A stretch of DNA of 64,000 nt from Dyadobacter frigoris (GTDB lineage Bacteria > Bacteroidota > Bacteroidia > Cytophagales > Spirosomataceae), in assembly GCF_005280585.1 (NCBI RefSeq), contig NZ_SZVO01000010.1:62001-126000 (forward strand), in the 5' to 3' direction. Shown here piece by piece: positions 34,583 through 44,035 of this stretch. The number at the start of each line of letters is the position of its first letter. The stretch's first letter is position 1. The notes below the pieces were generated by a model. The model did not search any database and was not told the DNA's origin. It saw only the letters and a program-made list of their open reading frames with translations. Made by a program: the position numbers and the translations under genes.

Positions 34583-36409
34583 ATGACTACTGAAACAATT
34601 GAGACAATTGAAGATTTTGAGACCTTCGCTGATTTAGGACTCTCAGAAAACATCCTTAAAGCCTTAACTGAAATGGGGTTCACCAAACCCTCACCAATAC
34701 AAGCGCAAGGTATCCCTGCTGTTATGCAAGGATCTGACGTAATTGGTCAGGCTCAAACGGGAACCGGAAAAACTGCTGCATTTGGAATACCTGTACTTGA
34801 ACGTATTGACACATCTAGCAATGCTGTTCAGGCACTTATACTTTGCCCTACAAGAGAATTAGCTGTACAGGTTTCTGAAGAAATCGGAAGACTTGCTAAA
34901 TTTCAACGTGGAATTAAAATTGAAGCTATATACGGTGGTGATTCTATTGATCGCCAGATACGTTCATTGAAAAAAGGTGTTCATATTGTTGTAGGAACTC
35001 CTGGCCGTGTAATGGATCACATGCAGCGTCGTACTTTGAAATTTGACGAAGTGCGTATGATGGTTCTTGACGAAGCGGATGAAATGCTTGACATGGGTTT
35101 CCGTGAAGATATTGAAAGCATTTTGGCTGACATGCCAGAAGATCGCCAGACGATCCTTTTCTCGGCTACAATGTCTAAGCCAATTATGTCGATCACAAAA
35201 CGCTTCCTTAACGATCCGATTTTGATTAAAGTAGTTCGTAACGAACTTACTAACGTCAACATCGAACAGGTTTGTTTTGAAGTAAAACCTCAGGCGAAAG
35301 TTGAAGTAATGACTCGTCTGATTGATATGTACCATTTGAAATCACTTCTTGTATTTTGTAACACAAAACGCAAAGTGGACGAAATCGTTGAAGAATTACA
35401 ACTTCGCGGTTACGCATCAGAAGGTATCCATGGTGACTTGCGCCAGCAACAACGTAGCAATGTAATGAGCAAATTCAAGGCAGGTGTTACTACCATCCTT
35501 GTTGCGACTGACGTAGCTGCACGTGGTATCGACGTAAGCGGACTTGATGGGGTAATTAACTTCGACATTCCTTTGGACGAAGAGTATTACGTACACCGTA
35601 TCGGCCGTACAGGTCGTGCCGGTATGTCCGGAAAAGCTTTCTCATTGGTTGCACGTGATGAAAAATTCCGTATCAAAACCATTGAAAACTATACAAAAGT
35701 AAAAATCGAAAAAGGCGTTATTCCTTCTTACGAAGATATCGTTGGTGTTCGTAAAGCTCGTTTTGTAGAAAGTATTTCTGCTTCAATTCAGGAAGGCGAT
35801 ACAGATCTTTATGAAGATGTATTAGAAATGTTGCGTCACAGCGGTTTCTCTACTGAACAAATCGTGGCAGCTCTTGCTAAACAAATTATGGGTGTTCAGA
35901 AAAACGAATATTCAGACAGCAATTTGGCATGGGAAGAAAGACGTGGCGGAGAAGGTCGTCGTGAAGGCGGAAGTGACCGTTTCGAACGTCGTTCATCTGG
36001 CGGATCAACTGGCGGACGTTTTGACAGAGGTTCTCGTGATGGCGGAAGCCGTGAAGGGGATCGTCGCGGACCAAGCAGCGGTGGTGACCGTTTTCCAAGA
36101 GAACGCAGCAGCAGCGAATCACGTGCACCACGTGAACGTGATGGTGAAGCAAAACGTACAGCAGCACCAGAACCTGGCATGACTCGTTTGTTCCTAAGTC
36201 TTGGACGTAAAGATCATATCATGCCTCGTGATATCGTTGGAGCAATTGCCGGAGAAGCAAACATTCCCGGTAAAACCATAGGAGCTATTGATATTTATGA
36301 CAAATTCACTTTTGTTGATGTTCCGGAACGTGATGCACGCACAGTATTACGTGCCATGGATGGTAACACAATCAAAGGAAAAGCGGTACAGATTGATATT
36401 GCAAAATAA
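34583..36409 (+). CDS. deaD: DEAD-box RNA helicase (DeaD/CsdA-like)
   Basis: A 608-residue ATP-dependent RNA helicase. Q motif FTKPSPIQAQG (about 32-42), motif I AQTGTGKT, Ia PTRELAVQ, II DEAD (LDEADEMLDMG), III SAT, and VI HRIGRTGRAG are all present. A Gly/Arg/Ser-rich linker (about 450-530) links to a C-terminal DbpA-like RNA-binding domain (about 535-608: TRLFLSLGRKDHIMPRDIVG). This is the CsdA/DeaD layout used in ribosome assembly and mRNA handling in the cold. Start ATG 34583. The long leader suggests post-transcriptional control. Confidence 0.95.
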   Translation: MTTETIETIEDFETFADLGLSENILKALTEMGFTKPSPIQAQGIPAVMQGSDVIGQAQTGTGKTAAFGIPVLERIDTSSNAVQALILCPTRELAVQVSEEIGRLAKFQRGIKIEAIYGGDSIDRQIRSLKKGVHIVVGTPGRVMDHMQRRTLKFDEVRMMVLDEADEMLDMGFREDIESILADMPEDRQTILFSATMSKPIMSITKRFLNDPILIKVVRNELTNVNIEQVCFEVKPQAKVEVMTRLIDMYHLKSLLVFCNTKRKVDEIVEELQLRGYASEGIHGDLRQQQRSNVMSKFKAGVTTILVATDVAARGIDVSGLDGVINFDIPLDEEYYVHRIGRTGRAGMSGKAFSLVARDEKFRIKTIENYTKVKIEKGVIPSYEDIVGVRKARFVESISASIQEGDTDLYEDVLEMLRHSGFSTEQIVAALAKQIMGVQKNEYSDSNLAWEERRGGEGRREGGSDRFERRSSGGSTGGRFDRGSRDGGSREGDRRGPSSGGDRFPRERSSSESRAPRERDGEAKRTAAPEPGMTRLFLSLGRKDHIMPRDIVGAIAGEANIPGKTIGAIDIYDKFTFVDVPERDARTVLRAMDGNTIKGKAVQIDIAK

Positions 36410-36441
36410 TCAGTCGGACTTCTGACACCATATATGAATTG

Positions 36442-36473
36442 AAAAGGGACTTGTAAAAGAGTCCCTTTTTTTG
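36442..36473 (+). terminator. Terminator after the DEAD-box gene
   Basis: AAAAGGGACT/AGTCCCTTTT with an 8-nt loop and T run. The DinB gene starts 13 nt later. Confidence 0.85.
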
Positions 36474-36485
36474 TTACTTTTCCAA

Positions 36486-37022
36486 ATGGAAAATAATGAA
36501 AAACCGGAAGTCTGGCTCTGTGGGCCGCTTCCCAACATACCTTCCCTTTTGCAGCCCGCAGCTCATGCACTTTTGCAGGCGCAGGAAGAAATTAATAAAC
36601 TCGGCCAAAATTTCCCTTCTGATTTATTATGGGTTAAACCTGCCGGATTAGCTTCTGTTGGTTTTCATATGCAACATCTTGCAGGTGTGCTTGACAGGCT
36701 TCTTACCTATGCACGAGGCGAATCTCTTTCTAATGAACAACTGGAATATTTAAAACAAGAAAGTAAATCACCCTTTCCCGGTTGTAGTTTTAATGATTTA
36801 TTACAAAATCTGAACCGCCAGTTTACGATTTCAATCTTTCAAATTGAACGGACTGACTCTTTAACACTTTTGGAAGTTAGAACAGTTGGCCGTGCGCAAA
36901 TTCCATCTACACATTTGGGTTTAATATTCCATGCTGCTGAGCATACGATGCGGCATTTGGGACAATTATTAGTCACTATCAAATTTCTCGAATCAGATAC
37001 TTTTAAAAATATCAAAAGTTAA
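36486..37022 (+). CDS. DinB family protein
   Basis: A 178-residue four-helix-bundle protein of the DinB/YfiT type. The three metal-binding histidines expected of the family can be seen in GFHMQHLAG and HAAEHTMRHLGQ. Members include thiol transferases and hydrolases; the activity here is unknown. ATG 36486 is preferred to a TTG at 36471 inside the preceding terminator T run. It sits just downstream of the DEAD-box terminator, so it relies on read-through or on a promoter that I could not identify. Confidence 0.85.
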   Translation: MENNEKPEVWLCGPLPNIPSLLQPAAHALLQAQEEINKLGQNFPSDLLWVKPAGLASVGFHMQHLAGVLDRLLTYARGESLSNEQLEYLKQESKSPFPGCSFNDLLQNLNRQFTISIFQIERTDSLTLLEVRTVGRAQIPSTHLGLIFHAAEHTMRHLGQLLVTIKFLESDTFKNIKS

Positions 37023-37128
37023 AACGTTCGCCGCCAAACATTTTCGAATTCATTATTTGTATTATCGAGTAGTTCACATTGCACTTTATCTTTTTTAAGT
37101 GTTTATTTCCGAACTAATTTAAATTGAT

Positions 37129-37974
37129 ATGCAATTCTTAAAATCTACTTTGCTTTTCTGTTTACTCGCCTCCTGCGCTTTATCAGCTTCGGCACAAAAT
37201 GCGCCGGAAGACAAATCCGGATGGAAACTTGGCTCCCAATCCTATACATTCCGCCTTTTTACTTTTGCAGAAGCGCTGAAAAAAATTGATAGCTGCGGTT
37301 TAAAATATGTTGAAGCATTTCCAGGCCAAAAACTGGGAGGCGGCGTGGAAGGTAATATGGATTTTAAAATGGACGCTGCAAAGCGCCAGGAAGTAAAAGC
37401 GCTTCTGAAAAAATACGGCATTACACTGACCGCTTTTGGTGTTGTAAATGCCAAGGATGAGGAAGAATGGAAAACGCTTTTCGAATTCGCAAAAGATATG
37501 GGAATTCTGAATATTGATACCGAGCCGAAACCTGAGCAATTCGCTTACATTGCCCCACTTGCAGATAAGTATAAAATTAACGTAGCACTTCACAATCACC
37601 CGAAACCGTCACATTACTGGTCTCCGGATTCTGTGCTTAAATATGCGGCAAAAAGTAAATTCATCGGTTCTTGTTCAGATATTGGCCACTGGGTACGGTC
37701 CGGTTTGGATCCGGTCGCTTGTTTGAAAAAATTAAACGGTCACGTTCTCGGGTTACACTTTAAAGATGTGGTAAAAGATACGCCAGACGGAAAATATCAT
37801 GACGTAGTTTGGGGAAAAGGTGACAGCAAGGTAGATGGCGTTATCGCGGAACTAAAACGTCAGAAATTTAAAGGCCCTATCTCGGTTGAATATGAATATC
37901 ATTGGGAAAATAATGGCCCGGAGGTTGCTGAAAGCGTTAAATATTTCAGGGCTACTTTTCAAAAAGTGAAATAA
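37129..37974 (+). CDS. Exported sugar phosphate isomerase/epimerase-like TIM barrel, copy 1
   Basis: A 281-residue protein with a signal peptide (MQFLKSTLLFCLLASCALSASAQ; a lipobox-like LLASC is also present) followed by an AP_endonuc_2/xylose isomerase-like TIM barrel. Metal-ligand candidates include VALHNHPKPSHYW, CSDIGHWVRSG, LGLHFKDV and ISVEYEYHW. Related proteins act on sugars or sugar derivatives; the substrate is unknown. Start ATG 37129. A second member of the same superfamily follows 65 nt downstream, so the two may act in one periplasmic sugar pathway. Confidence 0.87.
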   Translation: MQFLKSTLLFCLLASCALSASAQNAPEDKSGWKLGSQSYTFRLFTFAEALKKIDSCGLKYVEAFPGQKLGGGVEGNMDFKMDAAKRQEVKALLKKYGITLTAFGVVNAKDEEEWKTLFEFAKDMGILNIDTEPKPEQFAYIAPLADKYKINVALHNHPKPSHYWSPDSVLKYAAKSKFIGSCSDIGHWVRSGLDPVACLKKLNGHVLGLHFKDVVKDTPDGKYHDVVWGKGDSKVDGVIAELKRQKFKGPISVEYEYHWENNGPEVAESVKYFRATFQKVK

Positions 37975-38039
37975 AACGGCCCAAAAGCCAGTTTAAAAAT
38001 TGAATAAATTATTACCTTTTCATATTAACAACAGCATTT

Positions 38040-38954
38040 ATGACTTATAACCGCCGGTTATTTTTAAAATCAGCAGGAGCCGCAGCCGCTGGCTCATTGG
38101 TTTTGACACTTGCGTCTTGCGGAGGATCAAAAGAAAAATCTTCTGAAAGTACTGACTCTACGGGTGTTGCAGCCACAGAAGGTGCAGGAGCTCCGTCAAT
38201 TCCCGATTTTGGATTACAATTATATAGCGTACGCGACATTATTGGTGCAGATCCAAAAGGGGTATTAAAACAAATCGCAGGTTTTGGATACAAAAAAATT
38301 GAAAGTTATGCCGGCGATAAAGGTTTCTTATGGGGGATGACGCCAAAAGAATATAAAGCTTACATGGATGAGTTGGGCATTGTTACCGTGAGTACACATG
38401 CCGATACAACCAAAGATCTTGAAAAAATCGCCACAGAAGCTAAGGAAGCCGGTTTGTCTTATATTTTACAGCCTTACATTGGTCCGCAAAAAACGCTGGA
38501 TGAATGGAAAAAACGAGCAGAAGAATTCAATAAGCGAGGAGAAATCTGTAATAAGGTGGGTATCAAATTTGGATATCATAACCATGACTACTCGTTCAAA
38601 GAACTGGATGGAAAAATTCCGCAGGAAATTCTTCTGGATGGAACAGATAAATCGCTCGTTCACTTTGAGCTGGACCTGATGTGGATCGTTGCTGCAAAGG
38701 CAGATGCCGCCGCACATTTGAAAAAATATGCAGGCCGTTACGAACTTTGCCATATCAAAGACCTTGTCAGCAATCCGGAAAACCACTCAACGGACTTGGG
38801 TAAAGGAGAAATCGACTTTGCAAGTCTTCTAAAAGTAGCTTCGGACAGTGGAGTAACCCAATTCATTGTAGAACAAGAAGAATATCCGGGACCAGTACTG
38901 ACAAGTATCGGCAATGATGCAGAGTATATGAAAAAACTGGTTTTCAAATCATAA
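38040..38954 (+). CDS. Exported sugar phosphate isomerase/epimerase-like TIM barrel, copy 2 (Tat lipoprotein)
   Basis: A 304-residue protein with a twin-arginine signal (NRRLFLKSAG, RR at 5-6) that ends in a lipobox (LTLASC, Cys27), then a Ser/Thr-rich linker and an AP_endonuc_2 TIM barrel from about residue 55. Active-site segments are FGYHNHDYSFKELDG, HFELDLMWIVAAK, LCHIKDL and IVEQEEYPG. Unlike copy 1 it probably folds and binds metal in the cytosol before export by Tat. Start ATG 38040. Substrate unknown. Confidence 0.9.
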   Translation: MTYNRRLFLKSAGAAAAGSLVLTLASCGGSKEKSSESTDSTGVAATEGAGAPSIPDFGLQLYSVRDIIGADPKGVLKQIAGFGYKKIESYAGDKGFLWGMTPKEYKAYMDELGIVTVSTHADTTKDLEKIATEAKEAGLSYILQPYIGPQKTLDEWKKRAEEFNKRGEICNKVGIKFGYHNHDYSFKELDGKIPQEILLDGTDKSLVHFELDLMWIVAAKADAAAHLKKYAGRYELCHIKDLVSNPENHSTDLGKGEIDFASLLKVASDSGVTQFIVEQEEYPGPVLTSIGNDAEYMKKLVFKS

Positions 38955-38958
38955 TACT

Positions 38959-39993
38959 TTACTGATCACTTTCTGATCTGATATTCAGAAGTCGCCGCCA
39001 CCAGCTTTGCTGTTCGGCGGCTTCTGTTTTTTTATCCTTATCGTCAAAAGAAAAGTTCGAGATTTCTTTTAAATCCGGTTGTCCTGCATTTATCCAACAG
39101 GTAAACCACAGATCACTCACCATCTCAATTGAATTTTTCATTTGCATTTCCACTTGTCCTTTCAATTTCAAATGATATTGTTTTGAGAATTCCTCGGAAT
39201 AAGTTCTTACCAAAAGATTGTTCCGCAACTCATAACTAAATTTCTTATCCGTTTCGAAAGATTCGGTAAGTTCCTTTTCAAACAGAAAAACCGAATCACT
39301 GGCTAAATGTGCCCGATTTACTGAAAACCAGATCTGATCCGTCAGGTTTTCTATGTATTTCGCTTCTCCCAGCCATAAGTCGTAATCCTTCGCATAAAGC
39401 TCAGGTAACCTTGATTCCCATAATCCGTGAATACCTTCCTGTTTGGTAAGTTGCCCGTTGTAATTTCTCGTCGTATGCAAGGGAACATTAGAATCTGCAA
39501 CATAATGGCCAAGATCAGCAGAGATCCTGAGTATCCGTTTAGGATCTCTGTCTTTGAAAGCTTCGGTTAACTGAAATGCAGCTGTTTGAACATACCAGGG
39601 TACGATACCATGTTTTCTTAAACTATCCTCTCCTATTTTTTTTACTGCCGCTGGCCAATAATGCGGTAGTTTTTGTAATGCACTATCACCGTAAACATCC
39701 AGGTCAATGAAATGCCTTTCTGCTTCGCCGACCACTGCATATCTGCGGCGATCGGGATTTACTGCATTTTCCGTCAGGTAATCAATATGCTTTTTGTAGA
39801 AATACTGCATATCAACAGGTAATCTATAAACTGCTAATCTGTTAATTCGTTTGTGTGCCCAAAATCCCCAGGTTGAAGAAAAACCTTTCTGTTGTCCTAA
39901 AAAAAACGCCAACAGAAAGAAAATCAGCTCTTTTTTTAAAAAAAAGTGATTTTTTTTTAAAAATATCTTACCAAAATGACGATCGGTTTCCAT
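38959..39993 (-). CDS. Zinc-dependent phospholipase C/S1-P1 nuclease-like protein
   Basis: A 344-residue exported protein. A hydrophobic export signal (about 22-36) is followed by STWGFWAHKRINRLAVY; a tryptophan at the mature N-terminus and the following His are zinc ligands in the PLC/P1 nuclease fold. Further ligands can be seen in EAERHFIDLDVYG, DLGHYVADSNVPLHT (HxxxD) and GIHGLWESRLPEL. The substrate may be phospholipid, nucleic acid or neither. Start ATG 39993; the first 20 codons include long A/T runs coding for K and F. The 3' end converges on the TIM-barrel gene with only 4 nt between stops. Confidence 0.83.
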   Translation of the reverse strand: METDRHFGKIFLKKNHFFLKKELIFFLLAFFLGQQKGFSSTWGFWAHKRINRLAVYRLPVDMQYFYKKHIDYLTENAVNPDRRRYAVVGEAERHFIDLDVYGDSALQKLPHYWPAAVKKIGEDSLRKHGIVPWYVQTAAFQLTEAFKDRDPKRILRISADLGHYVADSNVPLHTTRNYNGQLTKQEGIHGLWESRLPELYAKDYDLWLGEAKYIENLTDQIWFSVNRAHLASDSVFLFEKELTESFETDKKFSYELRNNLLVRTYSEEFSKQYHLKLKGQVEMQMKNSIEMVSDLWFTCWINAGQPDLKEISNFSFDDKDKKTEAAEQQSWWRRLLNIRSESDQ

Positions 39994-40286
39994 AGATAAT
40001 TTGGGAATCAGAAAACAAGCTCTAAATCCTATTTATACTTGGTTTTGCAAAAAAAGTAACCCGCATCGGTTTTTGACAAACCTATTTTCCAGCTTTTTAC
40101 ATTTTTTTTTGAACTCCATCCATTTATCAAATCACCAATGTAAATTTTGAAAAAATATTGTAAAAAAATACTTCCAAATAAAATATTGTCAATGCAAATT
40201 TCACATAGTATATATTTTAAAAAACACCCAAAAAACAATATTATTAATATTATTTAAAGAAATAATACAATTTAAAATAATTGTTT
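39994..40286. other. AT-rich gene-free stretch
   Basis: About 290 nt, very AT-rich with many A and T runs, between the divergent phospholipase-like and Dabb genes. Short ORFs here have biased composition and no family features. It probably holds both promoters. Confidence 0.5.
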
Positions 40287-40294
40287 TACATTTG
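40287..40294 (+). promoter_or_regulatory. Candidate -7 box for the Dabb gene
   Basis: TACATTTG matches TAnnTTTG, 40 nt before the ATG at 40334. No clear TTG at the usual distance. Confidence 0.4.
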
Positions 40295-40333
40295 TTTATC
40301 AATAAGAAATGACTGTAACAAAGTCCCCAAAAG

Positions 40334-40738
40334 ATGAGAACTAAAAATAAAACAATAGGATATTTAGTACCGGTTTTTATGCTAAGCGTATTTATGCTTA
40401 TCATTTATGGAGCTTACGTTCCTCACAAACCAGCTGAAACGCAGCGCATCGTTTGTATCAAATTTAAAGCTGGTACAACAAGCGCAGAGATGGAAAAAGA
40501 AATGCGTGATTTTGCAGTTTTGAAAAACAATGTGAAAGACGTAGTTGCTTATTCAGCTGGCAGAGTTCAAAAAAACGATGGAAACAAAAGTGAATACGAT
40601 GTGATTCATTATTTGACTTTCCGTACAGATGAAGCTGCGAAACAATATGCTTCTAACGCGTATCGCAGTGACTTTGTTAAAAGCAATGAGTCCCACTGGG
40701 ACAAAGTATTGGAGATGAATTCCGATATCGAAAAGTAA
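40334..40738 (+). CDS. Dabb (stress-responsive alpha/beta barrel) domain protein
   Basis: A 134-residue protein with an N-terminal membrane anchor or signal (about 8-27) and a Dabb domain (about 38-130): RIVCIKFKAGTTSAEMEKEM, then YDVIHYLTFRTDEAAKQY and HWDKVLEM. The domain forms a ferredoxin-like dimer; some members are cyclases or stress proteins, but no activity can be assigned here. Start ATG 40334. Terminator follows. Confidence 0.85.
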   Translation: MRTKNKTIGYLVPVFMLSVFMLIIYGAYVPHKPAETQRIVCIKFKAGTTSAEMEKEMRDFAVLKNNVKDVVAYSAGRVQKNDGNKSEYDVIHYLTFRTDEAAKQYASNAYRSDFVKSNESHWDKVLEMNSDIEK

Positions 40739-40768
40739 TTATTTAATAGTAATAGGAGTGAAAATTAT

Positions 40769-40802
40769 TAAAAAGAGCCGGGTTTCCCGGCTCTTTTTTT
40801 TC
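40769..40802. terminator. Two-way terminator
   Basis: AAAAAGAGCCGGG/CCCGGCTCTTTTT around a TTT loop, then T run, between convergent Dabb and ung. Confidence 0.9.
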
Positions 40803-40811
40803 TTTTATTCA

Positions 40812-41477
40812 CTACCAGTTTATTGTCTTCAATCCATTTTCTTCAAGGTAGGCATTTGCCTTGCTGAAATGTTTTGTTCCAAACCATCCGCCATAATTCG
40901 CGGCCATTGGGGAAGGATGTTTCGCTTTCAAAACGTAATGTTTGCTTTCATCTATTACTTTTCCTTTATCCTGGGCGTATTTACCCCAAAGCATAAAAAC
41001 GACATTTTTCTTTTCATCAGACACACATTTGATAACGGCGTCTGTAAATTGTTCCCAACCTTTCCCCTGATGCGAACCTGCTTTTGCGGCTTCAACGGTT
41101 AAAGTAGAATTTAATAACAAAACTCCTTGTGAAGCCCAACGTTCAAGATTTCCCGTAGGCGGGATTGGTTTTCCAAGATCATCTTTTATTTCTTTGAAAA
41201 TATTAAGCAGCGATGGCGGCATTCTTACACCATCATTTACCGAAAAACATAGTCCGTTTGCCTGTCCTAAACCGTGATATGGATCCTGTCCCAAAATCAC
41301 TACTTCACAATCATCAAAACTGCAATAGTTAAAAGCGTTGAAAATCTGTTTGGCAGGCGGAAATATCTGTTTGGTCGCATACTCACTTTTTACAAAATCT
41401 GTGACCGTGGCAAAATAAGGTTTTTCAAATTCAGCCGCCAGTCGCTTTTTCCAAGACTCTTCTATTTTAACATCCAT
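40812..41477 (-). CDS. ung: Uracil-DNA glycosylase, family 1
   Basis: A 221-residue repair enzyme that removes uracil from DNA. The water-activating motif GQDPYHG has D65 and H68; LLNSTLTVEA and the HPSPMAANYGGWFGTKHFS loop near the C-terminus (catalytic His) complete the family pattern. Full length. Start ATG 41477. It diverges from apaG at 41626. Confidence 0.97.
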   Translation of the reverse strand: MDVKIEESWKKRLAAEFEKPYFATVTDFVKSEYATKQIFPPAKQIFNAFNYCSFDDCEVVILGQDPYHGLGQANGLCFSVNDGVRMPPSLLNIFKEIKDDLGKPIPPTGNLERWASQGVLLLNSTLTVEAAKAGSHQGKGWEQFTDAVIKCVSDEKKNVVFMLWGKYAQDKGKVIDESKHYVLKAKHPSPMAANYGGWFGTKHFSKANAYLEENGLKTINW

Positions 41478-41625
41478 ATTTTTATTATTAATTAAAATCC
41501 AAATTAATTGATTTTTGATTTGCTTTTATCAGTAAATGATGACTATTTTCGTTTATATTGAAGTTTGACAAAATACATACCAAAATTTTTGTTGATCAAG
41601 ATATTCAACACTATCCTCAATCCGT

Positions 41626-42012
41626 ATGGTTTCGAAAGTGACAGATGGCGTAAAAGTCACAGTATTGACAGAATATCAGCCTGATTACTCAAATCCAAGG
41701 CAGGATCACTATGTATTTACCTACAAGATTCTTATTGAAAACCATAGTGAACACACCGTAAAATTATTACGCAGACATTGGCTTATTTATGATGCAAACG
41801 GAACAGTGCGCGAAGTAGAGGGCGAAGGAATTGTAGGATTGCAACCGGTTTTAGAACCTGGTGATATCCATGACTATGTTTCCGGATGTAATTTGCGTAC
41901 AGATCTGGGCAAAATGGCCGGCACTTATTTAATGGAGCGCGTACTGGATGGTCGTCAGTTTCGTGTTATTATTCCTGCTTTTGCTCTGGTAGTTCCTTAC
42001 CGTTTAAACTGA
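41626..42012 (+). CDS. apaG: ApaG domain protein
   Basis: A 128-residue single-domain protein. It has the fibronectin-like ApaG pattern: YVFTYKILIENHSEHTVKLL, HWLIYDANG, GEGIVGLQPVLEPGD and YVSGCNLRTDLGKMAGTY. ApaG has been linked to Co2+ resistance and Mg2+ efflux in enterobacteria, but its biochemical role is unclear. Start ATG 41626. The methyltransferase gene follows after 19 nt. Confidence 0.95.
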   Translation: MVSKVTDGVKVTVLTEYQPDYSNPRQDHYVFTYKILIENHSEHTVKLLRRHWLIYDANGTVREVEGEGIVGLQPVLEPGDIHDYVSGCNLRTDLGKMAGTYLMERVLDGRQFRVIIPAFALVVPYRLN

Positions 42013-42031
42013 CGAACCTTAATTTTTTGCA

Positions 42032-42847
42032 GTGCGTTGTGCTGCTAATAATTCATTAAAATTTCTTCAATTGATTACTGCTTATTTTAAGTACCTTTTT
42101 CGTTCAGGAAATGAACATTCCATTCACTCTCCTTTTCTTTTTGATTTATATACCAAGGTCATAAAAGATAAGAACGAAAAGCATCCTGACTATTCTGCTT
42201 TAAAGTTATTAAGAAAAGAGCTGCTTGCTTCCAACGAAGAAATTGAGATTCTGGATCTCGGTGCCGGATCGCGTATAAACAAATCTAATCTTAGAAAAAT
42301 AAAAACGATTGCTAAAAATGCGGAAAAGCCTGAAAAGTTTGGGAAGCTTTTTCATCGTTTGATTCGTCATTTCCAACCCGAAAGTTTGCTGGAATTAGGT
42401 ACATCGCTTGGCCTTACCACACTTTACATGGCGAAAGCCAAACCTGATTCACAGATTATTTCATTTGAAGGATGCCCGGAAACTGCCAACATAGCTTTGC
42501 GCAATTTCAAAAAGTCGGGTTCAAAAAATATAGAAATAATTCTGGGAAATATTGATGAAACATTGCCAGCTAATCTGAAAAAATTTACTGACGGATTGGA
42601 TTACGCCTATTTCGATGCCAATCATCGCTACGAGCCGACTGTGAGATATTTTGAAGATTGTCTTCCTTATGCAAAAAACGATTCCGTTTTTATTTTTGAT
42701 GATATTTATTGGTCCGAAGAAATGACACAGGCCTGGGAATATATCAAGGCTCATCCTCAGGTGACGCTCACTGTTGATTTATTCTGGATCGGGCTCGTAT
42801 TTTTCAGAAAAGAACAGGTTAAGGAAGATTTTGTATTAAGATTTTAA
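42032..42847 (+). CDS. Class I SAM-dependent methyltransferase
   Basis: A 271-residue protein with an O-methyltransferase-like Rossmann fold. Motif I is LLELGTSLGLTTLYMA (about 122-137), followed by IISFEGCPETA (acidic residue at the end of strand 2), YAYFDANHRYEPT and a late FIFDDIYW. The N-terminal HSIHSPFLFDLY element is typical of the Bacteroidota members. The start is GTG at 42032; no ATG fits. Target unknown. It follows apaG by 19 nt and converges with the metallopeptidase gene 11 nt away. Confidence 0.85.
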   Translation: MRCAANNSLKFLQLITAYFKYLFRSGNEHSIHSPFLFDLYTKVIKDKNEKHPDYSALKLLRKELLASNEEIEILDLGAGSRINKSNLRKIKTIAKNAEKPEKFGKLFHRLIRHFQPESLLELGTSLGLTTLYMAKAKPDSQIISFEGCPETANIALRNFKKSGSKNIEIILGNIDETLPANLKKFTDGLDYAYFDANHRYEPTVRYFEDCLPYAKNDSVFIFDDIYWSEEMTQAWEYIKAHPQVTLTVDLFWIGLVFFRKEQVKEDFVLRF

Positions 42848-42858
42848 AAGCAAGATGT

Positions 42859-43944
42859 TTAATTGAATTGTTTTCTCCCACACGCTTCTCTTACAATTTC
42901 GTGGATAAATCGTAGTTTCTCTTTAATTGAACGGCTTATTACAAACGGATATAGATCACGCAGACCCATACTGCGGTTAAGGCTGTTCATAGCAAAAGTC
43001 AGTGGAAGCCACATATCAATAATCTCATCAAAATTGGTGACGGTATAAGGATCAACAAAGGAAGTGTTCATATCATCTTCCGGCCTCACTACACGTGGCC
43101 TGACGTTCAGCCCAAAAGAATCAGCCGTTTCCAGCGTATCAACAATGTGCATATAATGTGCCCACGTTTCTGCCCAGTCTTCCCATGGGTGCGCACTTGC
43201 GTATTTACTAATAAATTGTTTTTTCCATATTTTTGAGGAATTATTTGAATAATACTGTTGCAAGGCGAAACCATAATCTGCTCTTTCGTCGCCAAAAAGA
43301 TTTCTAAAAAGGAATAATTTATTTGTCCTTCCAATTAAAACGTCCCAGTAATAATGTCCGATTTCATGTCTAAAATGACCAAGTAAGGTTCTGTACACTT
43401 CATCCATCTGATTTCTGGACATTTCCCGATAAATATCATCAGCCTCTGCTATATTGATGGTTATCAAACCATTATCATGTCCGGTGAGAATTCGCTTACC
43501 ATCGGTAGAATTTCTGTCAGATAGAAAATCAAACATGATTCCTCCGGGCCCGTAAGAATTTTTACTTTTTACTTCCAAACCAAACCTCAGCAAAGAATGA
43601 ATAAGCCTGCGCTTGGCTGTTTCAACCCGGTACCATTTATCGTAATCATTCTTTTGTCCTAAATAAGGAATGGTTCTGTTCAATTCACAAGCTACACAAA
43701 AAGGAGAATTGCTGCCAGATGGTACCAGCCAGTTGCAAACATTGTGTCCATGATTCTGGCAATATTTATAAGAGCTCAGATTTCCGTTTTGATTGATAAG
43801 CCTGAATGATTTATTATTTTCTGGTTTAAGTGCATAGAGTTTAAGCTCCTGCGTTTCGAAGCCCAGGGAAGAGTGGCAATGCTGACAATAAATATTTTCA
43901 AAATAAACGGCATGACCGCAATTACTGCATTTAAATAACTTCAT
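42859..43944 (-). CDS. Putative zinc-binding metallopeptidase (Peptidase_Mx type)
   Basis: A 361-residue cytosolic protein. The N-terminus is a zinc ribbon with CxxC pairs at C6/C9 and C20/C23 and a second Cys cluster around 62-86. The gluzincin-type motif HEIGH is at residues 193-197 (FRHEIGHYYWDVL), with ADYGFALQQYY and WAETWAHYMHIVDTL downstream, where further ligands should lie. Family members are predicted peptidases of unknown substrate. Start ATG 43944. It is transcribed away from the DUF2157-type membrane genes. Confidence 0.87.
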   Translation of the reverse strand: MKLFKCSNCGHAVYFENIYCQHCHSSLGFETQELKLYALKPENNKSFRLINQNGNLSSYKYCQNHGHNVCNWLVPSGSNSPFCVACELNRTIPYLGQKNDYDKWYRVETAKRRLIHSLLRFGLEVKSKNSYGPGGIMFDFLSDRNSTDGKRILTGHDNGLITINIAEADDIYREMSRNQMDEVYRTLLGHFRHEIGHYYWDVLIGRTNKLFLFRNLFGDERADYGFALQQYYSNNSSKIWKKQFISKYASAHPWEDWAETWAHYMHIVDTLETADSFGLNVRPRVVRPEDDMNTSFVDPYTVTNFDEIIDMWLPLTFAMNSLNRSMGLRDLYPFVISRSIKEKLRFIHEIVREACGRKQFN

Positions 43945-44035
43945 ACTTTACTACTTATTAACTGGCAATATACAGATTCCAAGAATCAATTATCTTTAAA
44001 AATTATTTCTACACTTTCCCTCATTTTCTACATCA

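Noticed and set aside
35886-36182. ORFs in other frames and on the reverse strand over the RGG-like linker of the DEAD-box helicase
   Set aside because: Repetitive Arg/Gly/Ser codons keep the other frames open; they are shadows.
40029-40238. A 69-codon minus-strand ORF in the AT-rich gap
   Set aside because: Composition follows the A/T runs (F, I, K, C rich), no family features, and no start context.
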